Shown piece after piece: positions 1 through 8,302 of a stretch of 35,910 bases of DNA. Made by a program: the position numbers and the translations under genes. The notes below the pieces were generated by a model. That model was not told where the DNA came from. It was given only the letters and a program-made list of their open reading frames with translations, and searched no databases. Within the stretch, counting starts at the first letter, position 1, and each line of letters starts with the position of its first letter. The stretch is from Bacillota bacterium (lineage in GTDB: Bacteria > Bacillota > SHA-98 > Ch115): positions 1 through 35,910 of the forward strand of contig DUSO01000035.1 of the NCBI GenBank assembly GCA_012842565.1, read 5' to 3'.

Positions 1-1707
1 CCCGCCGCTACCATGACTTCGCACGTCTACTATGATACTTCCGCAACCATCATAACCCTCATCCTGTTGGGCCGTTACCTCGAGGCTATCGCCCGCGGGC
101 GGGCCTCAGAGGCCATGAGAAAGCTTTTGGGACTCTCCGCAAAGAATGCACGCGTGATACGTGAAGGTAGCGAACTGGAAATCCCGGCGGATGAGGTCAG
201 GGTAGGGGATGTAGTAGTCGTAAGGCCGGGGGAGAAGATACCGGTGGACGGTGTCGTGATTGACGGGTATTCCACTGTAGATGAGTCTATGCTTACAGGC
301 GAGAGTATCCCCAGAGATAAGGCAGCCGGGGACCAGGTGGTTGGGGCCACCATAAACCTGACCGGGAGTTTTAAGTTTAGGGCCACAAAGGTGGGCAAGG
401 ACACAGTGCTGGCCCAGATAATTCGCCTGGTGGAGGAGGCCCAGGGATCCAAGGCCCCGATACAGAGGCTGGCGGACAGGGTGGCGGGTATTTTCGTGCC
501 AGTTGTTGTCCTGGTCGCTATTGCCACCTTTATCGCTTGGTACCTGTTCGGCCCGGCACCCAGGCTGAGCTTTGCCCTTTTGAGTTTCGTATCTGTCTTG
601 ATAATAGCCTGCCCCTGTGCCCTTGGCCTTGCTACCCCCACGGCAATAATGGTCGGGACGGGAAAGGGCGCGGAGTTTGGGGTGCTATTCAGGGGCGGTG
701 AGCACCTCGAGCGCGCGCACCGCATAGATACCCTGATTTTTGATAAGACAGGGACCCTTACCAGGGGAAAGCCGGAAGTAACGGACATCTTCACTCCTTC
801 GGGCCCTCCCGCCTGGAGCGGTGGAGATGTCGACGAGGTGCTGCGGCTGGTTGCCGCGGCTGAAAAGGTTTCAGAACATCCCCTTGGACAGGCCGTGGTT
901 GCGGAAGCGGAAAGGCGTGGGCAGACACTTCCTCAAGCTGAGGAATTTGAGGCGATACCCGGGCATGGCGTCAGGGCACGCGTGGAGGGCCACCTGGTCC
1001 TGGCTGGCAATGAGAGGCTCATGGAGCGTGAAGGCATCTCCCTTGCCGGTCTCACAAAGGAGGCCAGGGCTTTTTCAGCGGCGGGCAAGACACCCATAAT
1101 GGTGGCCATCGATGGGGAGCCGGCGGCAGTGATCGCCATAGCAGATACGGTGAAGCCCGGGGCAAGGGAAGTGGTGGACGCCCTCCACAAAATGGGAGTG
1201 CAGGTCGTCATGCTGACAGGGGATAGCCGGCTGACAGCCGAGGCTATTGCGCGGGATATCGGGATCGACAGGGTCCTCGCGGAGGTCATGCCGCAGGATA
1301 AGGCGAATGAGGTAAGGAGGCTGCAACAAGAGGGCAGGCTTGTGGGCATGGTTGGAGACGGCATAAACGACGCCCCGGCTCTTGCCCAGGCAGATGTGGG
1401 CATCGCCATCGGCACCGGGACGGATATCGCCATGGAGGCGGCTGACATCACCCTCATGCAGGGCGACCTCAGGGGGGTCGTAACCGCTATCCAGCTTAGC
1501 CGCAGGACCATGGGAACCATCAAGCAGAACCTGTTTTGGGCCTTTGCCTACAACGTGGCGGGGATCCCGGTAGCGGCAGGAATACTCTATCCCTTTACGG
1601 GGCTCTTGCTGAATCCCATGATCGCCGCAGCCGCCATGGCATTGAGCTCGGTGTCAGTGGTAACCAATAGTCTTAGGCTGCGGGGGTTTAGGCCACGCCA
1701 GGTTTGA
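1..1707 (+). CDS. copA: Copper-translocating P-type ATPase (CopA type), 5' end outside window
   Basis: The reading frame is open from base 1, so the ATG at 13 is internal and the N-terminal metal-binding and first membrane segments lie outside the window. Visible parts in order, numbered from that ATG: actuator loop with LTGES (about 94), the membrane ion-binding motif CPC in [11 protein letters not shown] (about 200), phosphorylation motif DKTGTLT (about 243), the SEHPLG motif of P1B pumps (about 285), and hinge GDGINDAP (about 447), followed by the last membrane pair. CPC plus SEHP identifies a P1B heavy-metal pump. The CPC type with the C-terminal MxxSS-like segment ([15 protein letters not shown]) fits Cu(+) export across the cytoplasmic membrane; silver could also be moved. 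It converges on queT with only about 30 bases between them and no obvious terminator. No chaperone or copper regulator is visible, so its operon must be read from the upstream sequence. Confidence 0.93.
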   Translation, partial: PAATMTSHVYYDTSATIITLILLGRYLEAIARGRASEAMRKLLGLSAKNARVIREGSELEIPADEVRVGDVVVVRPGEKIPVDGVVIDGYSTVDESMLTGESIPRDKAAGDQVVGATINLTGSFKFRATKVGKDTVLAQIIRLVEEAQGSKAPIQRLADRVAGIFVPVVVLVAIATFIAWYLFGPAPRLSFALLSFVSVLIIACPCALGLATPTAIMVGTGKGAEFGVLFRGGEHLERAHRIDTLIFDKTGTLTRGKPEVTDIFTPSGPPAWSGGDVDEVLRLVAAAEKVSEHPLGQAVVAEAERRGQTLPQAEEFEAIPGHGVRARVEGHLVLAGNERLMEREGISLAGLTKEARAFSAAGKTPIMVAIDGEPAAVIAIADTVKPGAREVVDALHKMGVQVVMLTGDSRLTAEAIARDIGIDRVLAEVMPQDKANEVRRLQQEGRLVGMVGDGINDAPALAQADVGIAIGTGTDIAMEAADITLMQGDLRGVVTAIQLSRRTMGTIKQNLFWAFAYNVAGIPVAAGILYPFTGLLLNPMIAAAAMALSSVSVVTNSLRLRGFRPRQV

Positions 1708-1738
1708 CTCCATCGCGTGGTATAGACCCCGCCGGAGC

Positions 1739-2200
1739 TCAGGCATCACCGGGGAATCTTCGCCGGAGATAGTGTATGAGCGGCATCCCAAGGCCAAATA
1801 CCACCACGGCTTCGCTTGCGCTGATGCTCAAAGCTGTAGCCCAATATGGGAGTTTTTCCGTGATCCAGGTGAGGTAAAGGCTTACCAGGAGCCCGTTTAG
1901 CACCACAGGGGATAGGTAGGCGATAATGCTGTTGCGAAACCTGTAGGTTACTATTGCGGCGACCAGGGTCACCAGGCTCCCGCCAAAGATGTCCCAGGGC
2001 CCAAGCCCCCCCAGGATATTTGCGAGAAGGCAGCCGACAAAGAGCGCCGGAATTGCCTCTACATAAAGAATGGGCAGCACCGTGAGGGCTTCTGCTACCC
2101 TCAGCTGCACCGGCCCAAAGCTGATGGGCAGGAGGAGATATACCAGGCCGACATAGAGTGCTGCTATTATGGCTCCACGCGTAAGCCTTTTGATGCCCAT
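1739..2200 (-). CDS. queT: QueT-family transporter (queuosine precursor ECF S-component)
   Basis: This is a 153-residue, very hydrophobic protein with about five to six membrane segments, the size of an ECF-type S-component. The N-terminal stretch with GPVQLRVAEALTVLPIL and the later ANILGGLGPWDIFGGSL are characteristic of the QueT family, which is thought to import preQ1 or preQ0 for queuosine tRNA modification by working with a shared energizing module encoded elsewhere. The ATG is preceded by AGGTGG at a 9-base spacing. It lies 28 bases downstream of the ATP-grasp gene on the same strand, so it is probably the last gene of that transcript. That spacing leaves no room for its own preQ1 riboswitch. 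The substrate is inferred from the family only. Confidence 0.82.
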   Translation of the reverse strand: MGIKRLTRGAIIAALYVGLVYLLLPISFGPVQLRVAEALTVLPILYVEAIPALFVGCLLANILGGLGPWDIFGGSLVTLVAAIVTYRFRNSIIAYLSPVVLNGLLVSLYLTWITEKLPYWATALSISASEAVVVFGLGMPLIHYLRRRFPGDA

Positions 2201-2228
2201 GAACTTAAACCACCTCGTCCGGCCTGGC

Positions 2229-3290
2229 TCATTTGCCCCGGGCGGTGACGGCTCTGCTCCCGGCGGCTGTACCTACGTTTCGGGCCGCGCATGCCTCCGG
2301 GGATAGCCCATACCTCTTGGCTGCCAGTGCGAGTATCCGGTTGATGAGGTCGTCAAAGCCTATTCCGGCAGCCAGGGCGGCTATGGGAAACAGGCTTACC
2401 GACGAAAGCCCGGGCAAGGGGTTGATCTCGAGGAAATGAGGCTTACCCTGCGAGTCGAGTCTGATGTCAACGCGGGCCATATCGCGGCATCCAAGGGCCC
2501 TGAAGGCGCGCACCGCGATATTCCTTATCCTGCGTGTAAGGTCTTGAGGTATTGGTGCCGGGCAGAGGAACCTATCCAGGTTTTTACTCTTGGTCTCGTA
2601 CGAATAGACAAAGGCCTCGGCAGGGACTTCACTCTTTGGACGGACCTCCATTATTGGGAAAACCGTAAGGTCCTCATTATTGCCTAGGATGCCGACGGTG
2701 AATTCCCTGCCGGGCAGGAATTCCTCTACAAGGACGGGTTCACGATATGTGCTGAGGATCCAGGACACCTGTTTTTTCAGGTCATCATAAGTCTCTACCT
2801 TGCATGTATCGCGAATTCCCTTGCTTGATCCTTCATATGCCGGCTTTACAAAAACGGGAAATGCGAGTTTCGACTTGGAAACCTGGGCCTCGTCGTGAAC
2901 CAGCATGAACCTGGGGGTTGGAATTCCTGACGCCTTAACGACAGTCTTTGCCAACGCTTTATCCAGGGCAAGCGACAGGGTGAGGGCGTCGGACCCAGTA
3001 TACGGGATGCCACAGGTTTCCAAGATTGCAGGAACATGTGCCTCCCTGTTGCGCCCGGACCAGCCCTCAGCGATATTGAAAACGATGTCCAGGTGAGTGC
3101 GCCTCACCCTACTTAAAAGCCCCGGCCCATATGGGATCATGACCACTTTATGCCCATCCCGTCTGAGTGCCCTGGCAATGCGACTTACTGTAGCCTTTTC
3201 TTCATATTCAGCGGCCACATCCTCCGGATCCCCTTCTCCTCTCGGACAATCCCGTTTGAGGTTGTAAGAGAGGCCCACGACAAACGACAT
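2229..3290 (-). CDS. D-alanine--D-alanine ligase-like ATP-grasp protein
   Basis: A 353-residue ATP-grasp ligase. The N-terminal domain contains NIAEGWSGRNREAHVPAILE followed by GIPYTGSD (about 72-100). The ATP-binding core shows PVFVKPAYEGSSKGI (about 146), VEEFLPGREFTVGIL (about 188) and the metal-binding end DIRLDSQGKPHFLEINPLPG (about 278). This is the Ddl fold, which joins two amino acids via an acyl-phosphate. The first loop differs from the GEDG loop of standard Ddl, so it may be a paralogue with another substrate rather than the main cell-wall enzyme. AAGGAG lies about 11 bases before the ATG. The gene sits between a ferredoxin and queT on the same strand; an extended -10 box and a hairpin lie just upstream, suggesting a ligase-queT transcript. 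Family is certain, exact substrate is not. Confidence 0.85.
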   Translation of the reverse strand: MSFVVGLSYNLKRDCPRGEGDPEDVAAEYEEKATVSRIARALRRDGHKVVMIPYGPGLLSRVRRTHLDIVFNIAEGWSGRNREAHVPAILETCGIPYTGSDALTLSLALDKALAKTVVKASGIPTPRFMLVHDEAQVSKSKLAFPVFVKPAYEGSSKGIRDTCKVETYDDLKKQVSWILSTYREPVLVEEFLPGREFTVGILGNNEDLTVFPIMEVRPKSEVPAEAFVYSYETKSKNLDRFLCPAPIPQDLTRRIRNIAVRAFRALGCRDMARVDIRLDSQGKPHFLEINPLPGLSSVSLFPIAALAAGIGFDDLINRILALAAKRYGLSPEACAARNVGTAAGSRAVTARGK

Positions 3291-3314
3291 GCCCTTATCG
3301 GCTCCTTTTCAATA

Positions 3315-3333
3315 GGGGGCTTTCAGGGCCCCC
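3315..3333 (-). other. Leader hairpin upstream of the ATP-grasp gene
   Basis: GGGGGC / GCCCCC form a perfect six-pair stem with a seven-base loop, between the extended -10 element and the start codon of the ATP-grasp gene. No T-run follows on the minus strand, so it is not a convincing terminator; it may stabilise the mRNA 5' end or end the ferredoxin transcript poorly. Seen in the sequence; function unknown. Confidence 0.4.
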
Positions 3334-3345
3334 CGCATCGTCAAG

Positions 3346-3354
3346 AGTATATCA
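3346..3354 (-). promoter_or_regulatory. Extended -10 promoter for the ATP-grasp/queT transcript
   Basis: On the minus strand the sequence reads TGATATACT, a TGn element joined to a TATACT -10 box. No good -35 is present at 16-18 bases, as is usual for extended -10 promoters. It lies in the 81-base gap between the ferredoxin stop and the ligase start. Inferred, not tested. Confidence 0.4.
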
Positions 3355-3371
3355 TATAGGCCGGAGCACAG

Positions 3372-3560
3372 CTAGACCTCTTTAATCGCCTCGGTGGGGC
3401 ACCCCTCGAGCGCCTCCCTGCAATCATCCTCGACCTCGGGTGGCACTTCGTCTACCTTGGCATAGGCCTTTTCGTCCTCGTTCCAGTCGAAAACCTCGGG
3501 GCAGGTATCTATGCATGCCCCGCAGCTGATGCAGAGATCCTGGTCTACTTCCACTTTCAT
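3372..3560 (-). CDS. Single-cluster [4Fe-4S] ferredoxin
   Basis: A 62-residue acidic ferredoxin that would carry electrons in the cytoplasm. CISCGACIDTCP supplies three cluster cysteines, and the distal CP in EGCPTEAI supplies the fourth. Two further cysteines (TCP in the first motif and DDC later) sit where Thermotoga/Pyrococcus-type single-cluster ferredoxins have a disulfide. The ORF track opens it at 3671, but the ATG at 3560 is preferred because GGAGGG lies 7 bases upstream and the protein then begins MKVEVDQDLC, the usual start for this family. The redox partner is unknown; its neighbours (ATP-grasp, TGS-kinase) do not reveal one. Confidence 0.92.
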   Translation of the reverse strand: MKVEVDQDLCISCGACIDTCPEVFDWNEDEKAYAKVDEVPPEVEDDCREALEGCPTEAIKEV

Positions 3561-3670
3561 GTTGATCCCTCCAGTACGTCTCCATCGTGTCGGCATTAGT
3601 CTTGTATACTCGGGCCCCTCTCTATGCGGAGAGAGTTCGGCCGGACAATATTTCTTCGCTATTTCCTGCA

Positions 3671-3692
3671 TTCCTCCTGCAGCCAGGAGGAA
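3671..3692. other. Nine-pair hairpin in ferredoxin upstream region
   Basis: TTCCTCCTG / CAGGAGGAA form a perfect nine-base-pair stem with a four-base loop, about 110 bases upstream of the ferredoxin start. On the minus strand the 3' arm contains AGGAGG and is followed directly by an ATG that opens the longer ORF-track version, but the spacing is too short for a useful ribosome site. No T-run follows on either strand. It may be an mRNA structure or an operator; nothing more can be said. Confidence 0.4.
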
Positions 3693-3717
3693 ATTTATAG
3701 AGGCATGGCCCTACAAG

Positions 3718-3745
3718 AAAAAAGAAGGGCCGTGCAAGGCCCCCG
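3718..3745 (-). terminator. Rho-independent terminator after TGS-uridine kinase gene
   Basis: On the minus strand GGGGGCC pairs with GGCCCTT (five G-C pairs plus two G-U) around a six-base loop and is followed by TTCTTTTTTC. It lies directly after the stop of the minus-strand kinase gene, so that gene is transcriptionally separate from the ferredoxin. Confidence 0.8.
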
Positions 3746-3752
3746 GAAGACC

Positions 3753-5444
3753 CTAGGACGCCTTATCAACATGCCTGTAGAAGCAGCTACCGCCGATGAA
3801 CTCACGGAGGATCGAGTTTTGGGGCACCTCCCGGCTGTCGATATCCGAAAAATACTCGAGGAACTTGAGGAGTCGCTTTGCCTCGGAGTATTCGGGTTGG
3901 TCCTTGCCGATCCCTTCAAGCAGTGGTTGCACATAGCCCTTTAATACGCCGAGCTCGTAGGGCAGTGCAGAGTTGAACATCACGTCGGCCTCTTCCTGGA
4001 ACGGGAATATGTTGCGTTCTTCCCCGCGTCTCACTGAAGGCCACATCCTGATCGTGCTCGCAGCGTCATGGCCGCGGAATTGATTGTCCCGCACGATCCT
4101 CCTTATGAGGCGGACGTCGGTAGTGGGAATCCTGTTATGGTCATCTATGTTGAGTTGAGTCAATGCGCTTACATAGATCTTGAACTTCCTCCCCTTAGGG
4201 ATCGAGCGGGTCAGCTTGTCGTTTAGGCCATGTATCCCTTCGATTATGATGGGCTGGTCCCGGGACACGCGAAGCTTACGGCCGGTGTACTCCCGCCTGC
4301 CGGTTATGAAGTTGAAGGTAGGGAGATCGATCTCCTCGCCCTGGATGAGTCTGGACAGGTCTTCGTTAAAGAGTTCTATATCGATGGCCTCCAGGGATTC
4401 GAAGTCAAGGGTGCCATCCTCCCCCCTGGCTGTGGTCTCGCGGTCTACAAAATAGTCATCAAGGGAGATCGTCACCGGCTCAAGGCCGTTTACCCTAAGC
4501 TCCACCATTAACCTCTGGGCAAAGGTAGTCTTGCCCGACGAAGAGGGGCCAGCTATCAGCACCACCCTGAGCCTCTCCCTTTCCTGGGTTATTACGTCGG
4601 CGATCTTTGCGATCTTCCTCTCGTGAAAGGCCTCTGAGACCCTTATGAGAGTCCCCGCCTCGCCAGCTTCTACTATGTCGTTAAACGACGCGACATCGGC
4701 CACCCCAAGTATATTCGCCCACTTCTCTGCCTCAAAGTATATGCCCGCGAGCTTTCCCTGCTCAACATAGTCTGGGATGGTAACTGGGTCTTCGGTCCTG
4801 GGAAACTCGATGATAAAGCCAGGAAGGTAGAATCGTAGTTTGAAATATTTAAGGTATCCTGAAGACGGCACCATATAGCCATAAAAATAGTCGCGGAGCC
4901 ACCCGCAGCTGTAAACATTTACGGTGGGTGCCTTTCTATACTTGAGCAGGTGTACCTTGTCATACTGGCCGTCTTCTTTGAATATCTGAATTGCCTTTTC
5001 CTTGGGCAGCCTTTCCTTTGTGAAGGGCACATCTTCTTCCACGATGGCCCTCATCCTGGCTTCGATCTGCATAACATCTTTCTCCGTAAGCGGCCGCTGC
5101 CAGAATATTTCCCCATATAGCCCGTTGGACAGCGAGTGCTCAATCCTCACCCGGCACCCAGGCAAGATTTCCCGCGCGGCCCTGACCAGGATGAATACGA
5201 CACTGCGCCGGTAGACCCTCATCCCATCTTCGTGGCTCATGTCAAGGAACTCTACAGTGCAATCGCTCGTGATTGGGGCTGTGAGCTCCCTGAGCTCGTT
5301 GTTGACCTTTGCCAGGACTATAGGGTACTTGGCCTTTATTCCAAGGTCACGGATGAGCTCCAGGATGGTAGTGCCCGGCGGTACCTCCCGTGTAATCCCG
5401 GGCGATACTGTAACCTTAACCGTTGTTGTGTGGTCCTTCTTCAT
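3753..5444 (-). CDS. TGS domain-uridine kinase fusion (nucleoside kinase)
   Basis: A 563-residue fusion typical of Clostridia. Residues about 8-68 form a TGS domain (VPPGTTILELI, then a KVNNELRELTAPI strand). Residues about 70-240 resemble the second additional domain of threonyl/alanyl-tRNA synthetases (HEDGMRVYRRSVVFIL). From about 290 comes a P-loop kinase of the uridine kinase/phosphoribulokinase family with Walker A GPSSSGKTTF, the substrate segment SLDDYFVDRE and IIIEGIHGLN. Expected role is phosphorylation of uridine/cytidine (pyrimidine salvage); the TGS/synthetase-like half could sense tRNA or nucleotides, but that is not established. GAGGTGA lies 9 bases before the ATG. It is monocistronic: a terminator follows and a divergent DUF2600 gene lies upstream. 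Confidence 0.88.
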   Translation of the reverse strand: MKKDHTTTVKVTVSPGITREVPPGTTILELIRDLGIKAKYPIVLAKVNNELRELTAPITSDCTVEFLDMSHEDGMRVYRRSVVFILVRAAREILPGCRVRIEHSLSNGLYGEIFWQRPLTEKDVMQIEARMRAIVEEDVPFTKERLPKEKAIQIFKEDGQYDKVHLLKYRKAPTVNVYSCGWLRDYFYGYMVPSSGYLKYFKLRFYLPGFIIEFPRTEDPVTIPDYVEQGKLAGIYFEAEKWANILGVADVASFNDIVEAGEAGTLIRVSEAFHERKIAKIADVITQERERLRVVLIAGPSSSGKTTFAQRLMVELRVNGLEPVTISLDDYFVDRETTARGEDGTLDFESLEAIDIELFNEDLSRLIQGEEIDLPTFNFITGRREYTGRKLRVSRDQPIIIEGIHGLNDKLTRSIPKGRKFKIYVSALTQLNIDDHNRIPTTDVRLIRRIVRDNQFRGHDAASTIRMWPSVRRGEERNIFPFQEEADVMFNSALPYELGVLKGYVQPLLEGIGKDQPEYSEAKRLLKFLEYFSDIDSREVPQNSILREFIGGSCFYRHVDKAS

Positions 5445-5532
5445 TTGAGTTGGTCACCTCGTCTTCCATTGCGCCGGTGATGAATAAACACCCCCGGGCT
5501 TCGCAGATTCTAGCCCTGGGGATGATGCCTTC

Positions 5533-6741
5533 ATGGGGATACGCGCAAATGATATCGCGATGGAAACGAGCATAATCGCGGACATGTTGTTTCGCATTCT
5601 CCCGATGGTCGACCGCGAACTGGGCGAGTGGGCCTCGAGGCTTGATGCCTGCCCAGACCCGGTGCTTAAGGAACTGGGTAGATCCAGTATACTTTACAAG
5701 CGGTTTCACGCGCAAGGCGGGAGTGTCTATGCCGCCTATCCCTGGTTTCTCGTGCGCGACAGCATTGCCAGCGAGTCAAGGTTAAGGGCGGGGAAGAGAT
5801 ACAACCTGGCCCGGCACAAGGGTAGCGATCTTGACTATGCTACGGCTTCCGATCAGGTCTACCACCTGATCAAGTTTATTGTGGCGTTCCAGACGATAAG
5901 TGATTACCTCGACAATCTCTGCGACAGGGCAGGTTGTCTCGACGGGAGAGCTTTCTGGACCCTCCACCAGTCTATGCTGGATGCCCTGGAACCCCCGCCG
6001 AAGCCGGGCGCGGAGCATCCCTCATCCGGTGCTCCAGATACAGACTACTACTGCGACTACCCCCATAAATCAGATGGGGGCTATCTTGGAGCTCTGGTGA
6101 CTCAGTGCCGCCAGCAGCTCGTGCATTTCCCTTCCTACCCTCTGATTAAGAAGGAAGTCCTGAAATTAGCCAGCCTCTACCGTGACCTGCAGGTCAAAAA
6201 GCATGTCGAGGTCGCCTCGAGGGAGGGGCTCCTGGTAGACTGGTACAATGAACACGCAAGTGGGTTTCCCTCCATCCAGTGGTGGGAGTTTGCAGCGGCC
6301 TGTGGGTCCACCCTCGGTATATTTGCGCTTTTGGCCAGCGCCATATCGCCGCTCCTTTCTTACGATGACGTATGCGCGATTACCAGGGCCTATTTCCCAT
6401 GGATTGCGGGCCTTCATATCCTCCTCGACTATCTCATAGACCAGGAGGAGGACAGGAGGGGAGGAGACCTCAACTTTGTCAGCTTCTACAAGAGCCGCGA
6501 CACCTGCCGTGAACGCCTTATGCTTTTTTTTCGTGAATCCATGAACCGGGCAAGCGAACTCCCGTCGAGGCATTTCCACATGACGGTGGTGAGGGGCCTG
6601 CTGGCCCTGTATTTCTCGGATCCCAAGGTCAAACTGCAGGGGCTTGACGACATCGCAGACAAGCTCCTTCATGACGCCGGGCTGCGCGTGCGCCTGGTAA
6701 GAGCTGCGTGCAGTGCTCTCAGGGCGGCGAGAGTGGTCTAA
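5533..6741 (+). CDS. ytpB: DUF2600 protein, tetraprenyl-beta-curcumene synthase-like (YtpB family)
   Basis: A 402-residue protein with the hallmarks of DUF2600: an N-terminal helix region, the acidic stretch FQTISDYLDNLCDRAG (about 117-133), which could bind metal as in terpene cyclases, and PWIAGLHILLDYLIDQEEDR followed by GGDLNFVSFY (about 290-320). Bacillus YtpB cyclises heptaprenyl diphosphate to the C35 terpene tetraprenyl-beta-curcumene. A polyprenyl diphosphate synthase, the expected source of such a substrate, lies directly downstream facing it. GGGG lies about 10 bases before the ATG; the ATG at 5560 is a weaker alternative. The protein lacks obvious membrane spans. Family confident; the exact product is inferred. 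Confidence 0.82.
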   Translation: MGIRANDIAMETSIIADMLFRILPMVDRELGEWASRLDACPDPVLKELGRSSILYKRFHAQGGSVYAAYPWFLVRDSIASESRLRAGKRYNLARHKGSDLDYATASDQVYHLIKFIVAFQTISDYLDNLCDRAGCLDGRAFWTLHQSMLDALEPPPKPGAEHPSSGAPDTDYYCDYPHKSDGGYLGALVTQCRQQLVHFPSYPLIKKEVLKLASLYRDLQVKKHVEVASREGLLVDWYNEHASGFPSIQWWEFAAACGSTLGIFALLASAISPLLSYDDVCAITRAYFPWIAGLHILLDYLIDQEEDRRGGDLNFVSFYKSRDTCRERLMLFFRESMNRASELPSRHFHMTVVRGLLALYFSDPKVKLQGLDDIADKLLHDAGLRVRLVRAACSALRAARVV

Positions 6742-6778
6742 CCCAGGGCTGTCACATGGGTAGCGTAGCATAGGGCCG

Positions 6779-7699
6779 TCAGGCATTGCGGGTGATTACC
6801 AGCTCCGCCAGTGCCAGAAGGCAATCCCTGGCACTGCAGTCCGGCATGGATTGCAGTTTCGCCTTTGCGAATTCCACATATTTGCGTGCTTGTGCGTAAG
6901 AGTAGGCTATGGCCCCGCTTTCAAGCAAGAGGTGATGCACCTTGCTGAGTGTCTCGGCACCAGTCCTTCGCGAGCGCATTATCTCGCGGAGCGCGGGGCC
7001 GGCCACCGGGTGCTGCAGGCCTCGAATAATGGGAAGGGTCATCACACCACATGCGAGGTCTTTACCGGTGGGCTTGCCTATCATGGTCTCATCACCGACG
7101 ATGTCCAGGGTATCATCTATTATCTGAAATGCGATGCCCAGGTACAGTCCATATTCCCACATGCATGCCATCCGCTTCCGGCCGGCACGGGATGTCGCCG
7201 CCCCCGAATAGCAGGAGGCCGCCATGAGATAAGCGGTCTTTTTGCTGACGTAATCAGTGTACTCCGCCTCGGTCATCCGTTCGTCAAAGGCACGGGATGC
7301 CTGTATCATCTCTGCCTGCGACATGTTGGCCACGGTGTTGGCGAGGACGCGCACGACTCCATATTTCCTGCGCCTGCTGAGGATCTCGAGTGCTTTTGAG
7401 AGCAGGAGGTCCCCGGTGAGCACTGCGAGGTGATTACCCCACCTCGCGTTAATGGTCTCGCGTCCTCTCCTGCTCATGGCCTGGTCTATCACGTCGTCAT
7501 GCACTATCGACGCCATGTGGACCAGCTCGACTGATGTGGCAACGTCTACGGCCAGCTCATGGTCGCATTCTGCAAAGTCTGAAGAATGAAGCGCCAGGAT
7601 CGGCCTTATGCGTTTACCCCCGGAAGCTATGATGAAGGAGGCCAATTCCGCCGGGAGCCCGTATAGAGACCCGGCCATTTCCATGAGCCTTTTTTCCAC
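6779..7699 (-). CDS. Trans-polyprenyl diphosphate synthase (heptaprenyl-type component II)
   Basis: An all-E prenyltransferase that extends isoprenoid diphosphates with isopentenyl diphosphate. The signature SGGKRIRP is followed by the first aspartate-rich motif DDVID (in VHDDVIDQA) and the second, DDTLD (in FQIIDDTLDIVGDE), both intact. Length and sequence resemble the catalytic component of heptaprenyl or related long-chain synthases, which serve menaquinone synthesis and, in Bacillus, sesquarterpenes. The ORF-track start at 7867 is unlikely: it overlaps the upstream carbohydrate-binding gene and gives a low-complexity N-terminus. I chose GTG at 7699, which keeps the conserved helix VEKRLMEMAG; ATG at 7684 or a TTG near 7780 are possible. 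No strong ribosome site decides it. Chain length cannot be read with confidence. Confidence 0.85.
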   Translation of the reverse strand: MEKRLMEMAGSLYGLPAELASFIIASGGKRIRPILALHSSDFAECDHELAVDVATSVELVHMASIVHDDVIDQAMSRRGRETINARWGNHLAVLTGDLLLSKALEILSRRRKYGVVRVLANTVANMSQAEMIQASRAFDERMTEAEYTDYVSKKTAYLMAASCYSGAATSRAGRKRMACMWEYGLYLGIAFQIIDDTLDIVGDETMIGKPTGKDLACGVMTLPIIRGLQHPVAGPALREIMRSRRTGAETLSKVHHLLLESGAIAYSYAQARKYVEFAKAKLQSMPDCSARDCLLALAELVITRNA

Positions 7700-7724
7700 G
7701 TCTGCCAGTCCCGGGTGGTATAGA

Positions 7725-7744
7725 GGGAGGCCTTGTGGCCTCCC
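7725..7744 (-). other. Intercistronic hairpin
   Basis: GGGAGGCC / GGCCTCCC form a perfect eight-pair stem with an ACAA loop (minus strand), starting about 28 bases after the stop of the carbohydrate-binding gene and ahead of the chosen polyprenyl synthase start. The following TCTATACC is a poor T-run, so it may be a weak terminator or an mRNA processing/stability element. Confidence 0.45.
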
Positions 7745-7772
7745 CTCGGTTATCTCTAACCCTGCACTGCAC

Positions 7773-8096
7773 TTAGACAATCGCACAACCCCAGTTGAGC
7801 CCGTTGTTATTATCCCAGTGATCGGCCCCGTCCTTGAAGCAGAAGTTGAACTTGGTCTCCCCTTCAATCGGGACCTCTGCGACCCATGTATCCTGGTCTT
7901 GCCTTGTCATAGGGATCGTCTTGACATTGGACCAGGTATCATAGCCATAGCCGGAGTGAAGGTAGACCGCATCTGCTCCAGACTTGGCCAGGAGCCCCTT
8001 GTACATTATCGTCGCTTTCTTCCCACTCGATAGCGGGAATGGGTCTACCGCGACCCTGCCATCGATGAACAGGTCTCCTATAACCCGCTTTACCAT
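7773..8096 (-). CDS. Free-standing starch-binding-type carbohydrate-binding module (CBM25/53-like)
   Basis: The 107-residue protein is essentially a single carbohydrate-binding module: a strand with KKATIMYKGLL, the Trp segment DTWSNVKTIPM, DTWVAEVPIEG, and the ending NFCFKDGADHWDNNNGLNWG. The WDNNNG end and spaced tryptophans are typical of modules binding alpha-glucans (starch, glycogen). No catalytic domain, signal peptide or membrane segment is present, so it should be cytoplasmic and may bind glycogen or act as an adaptor. GGAGG lies about 8 bases before the ATG. It reads away from the aminopeptidase gene and may be co-transcribed with the polyprenyl synthase. Exact CBM family number is from memory of motifs, not a search. 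Confidence 0.78.
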   Translation of the reverse strand: MVKRVIGDLFIDGRVAVDPFPLSSGKKATIMYKGLLAKSGADAVYLHSGYGYDTWSNVKTIPMTRQDQDTWVAEVPIEGETKFNFCFKDGADHWDNNNGLNWGCAIV

Positions 8097-8302
8097 GCTA
8101 TCGCCTCCTTTTTCTATCGTGTTTCCAGGATATCAGTCATTAGTATTCAGGTTTTTTCTCGGTTTATGTGTACGGGATAACTATGCCCCGATGAGAGTAT
8201 AGTAATAGGCGGGCCCGTCTCAATCATTTCCTGAAGAGAGGACGCACGGCAGGAAAACCAGTCAATGAAAAGAAATAACGTAGCTAAGAGGAGGGGATAC
8301 TG

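Noticed and set aside
75-794. 239-codon minus-strand ORF opposite copA.
   Set aside because: Low-complexity Ser/Thr/Pro translation typical of antisense frames; copA motifs are intact on the plus strand.
3356-3385. AGAGGTCTAGCTGTG on the minus strand resembles the 5' part of a preQ1-I riboswitch, upstream of the queT transcript.
   Set aside because: The matching 3' arm and the A-rich pseudoknot tail are missing, and the first bases are the end of the ferredoxin coding sequence. The likeness is probably chance.
6784-6801. ATTGCGGGTGATTACCAG recurs with one mismatch at 35305-35322.
   Set aside because: About one such near-match is expected by chance in a window of this size, and one copy is inside a coding sequence.
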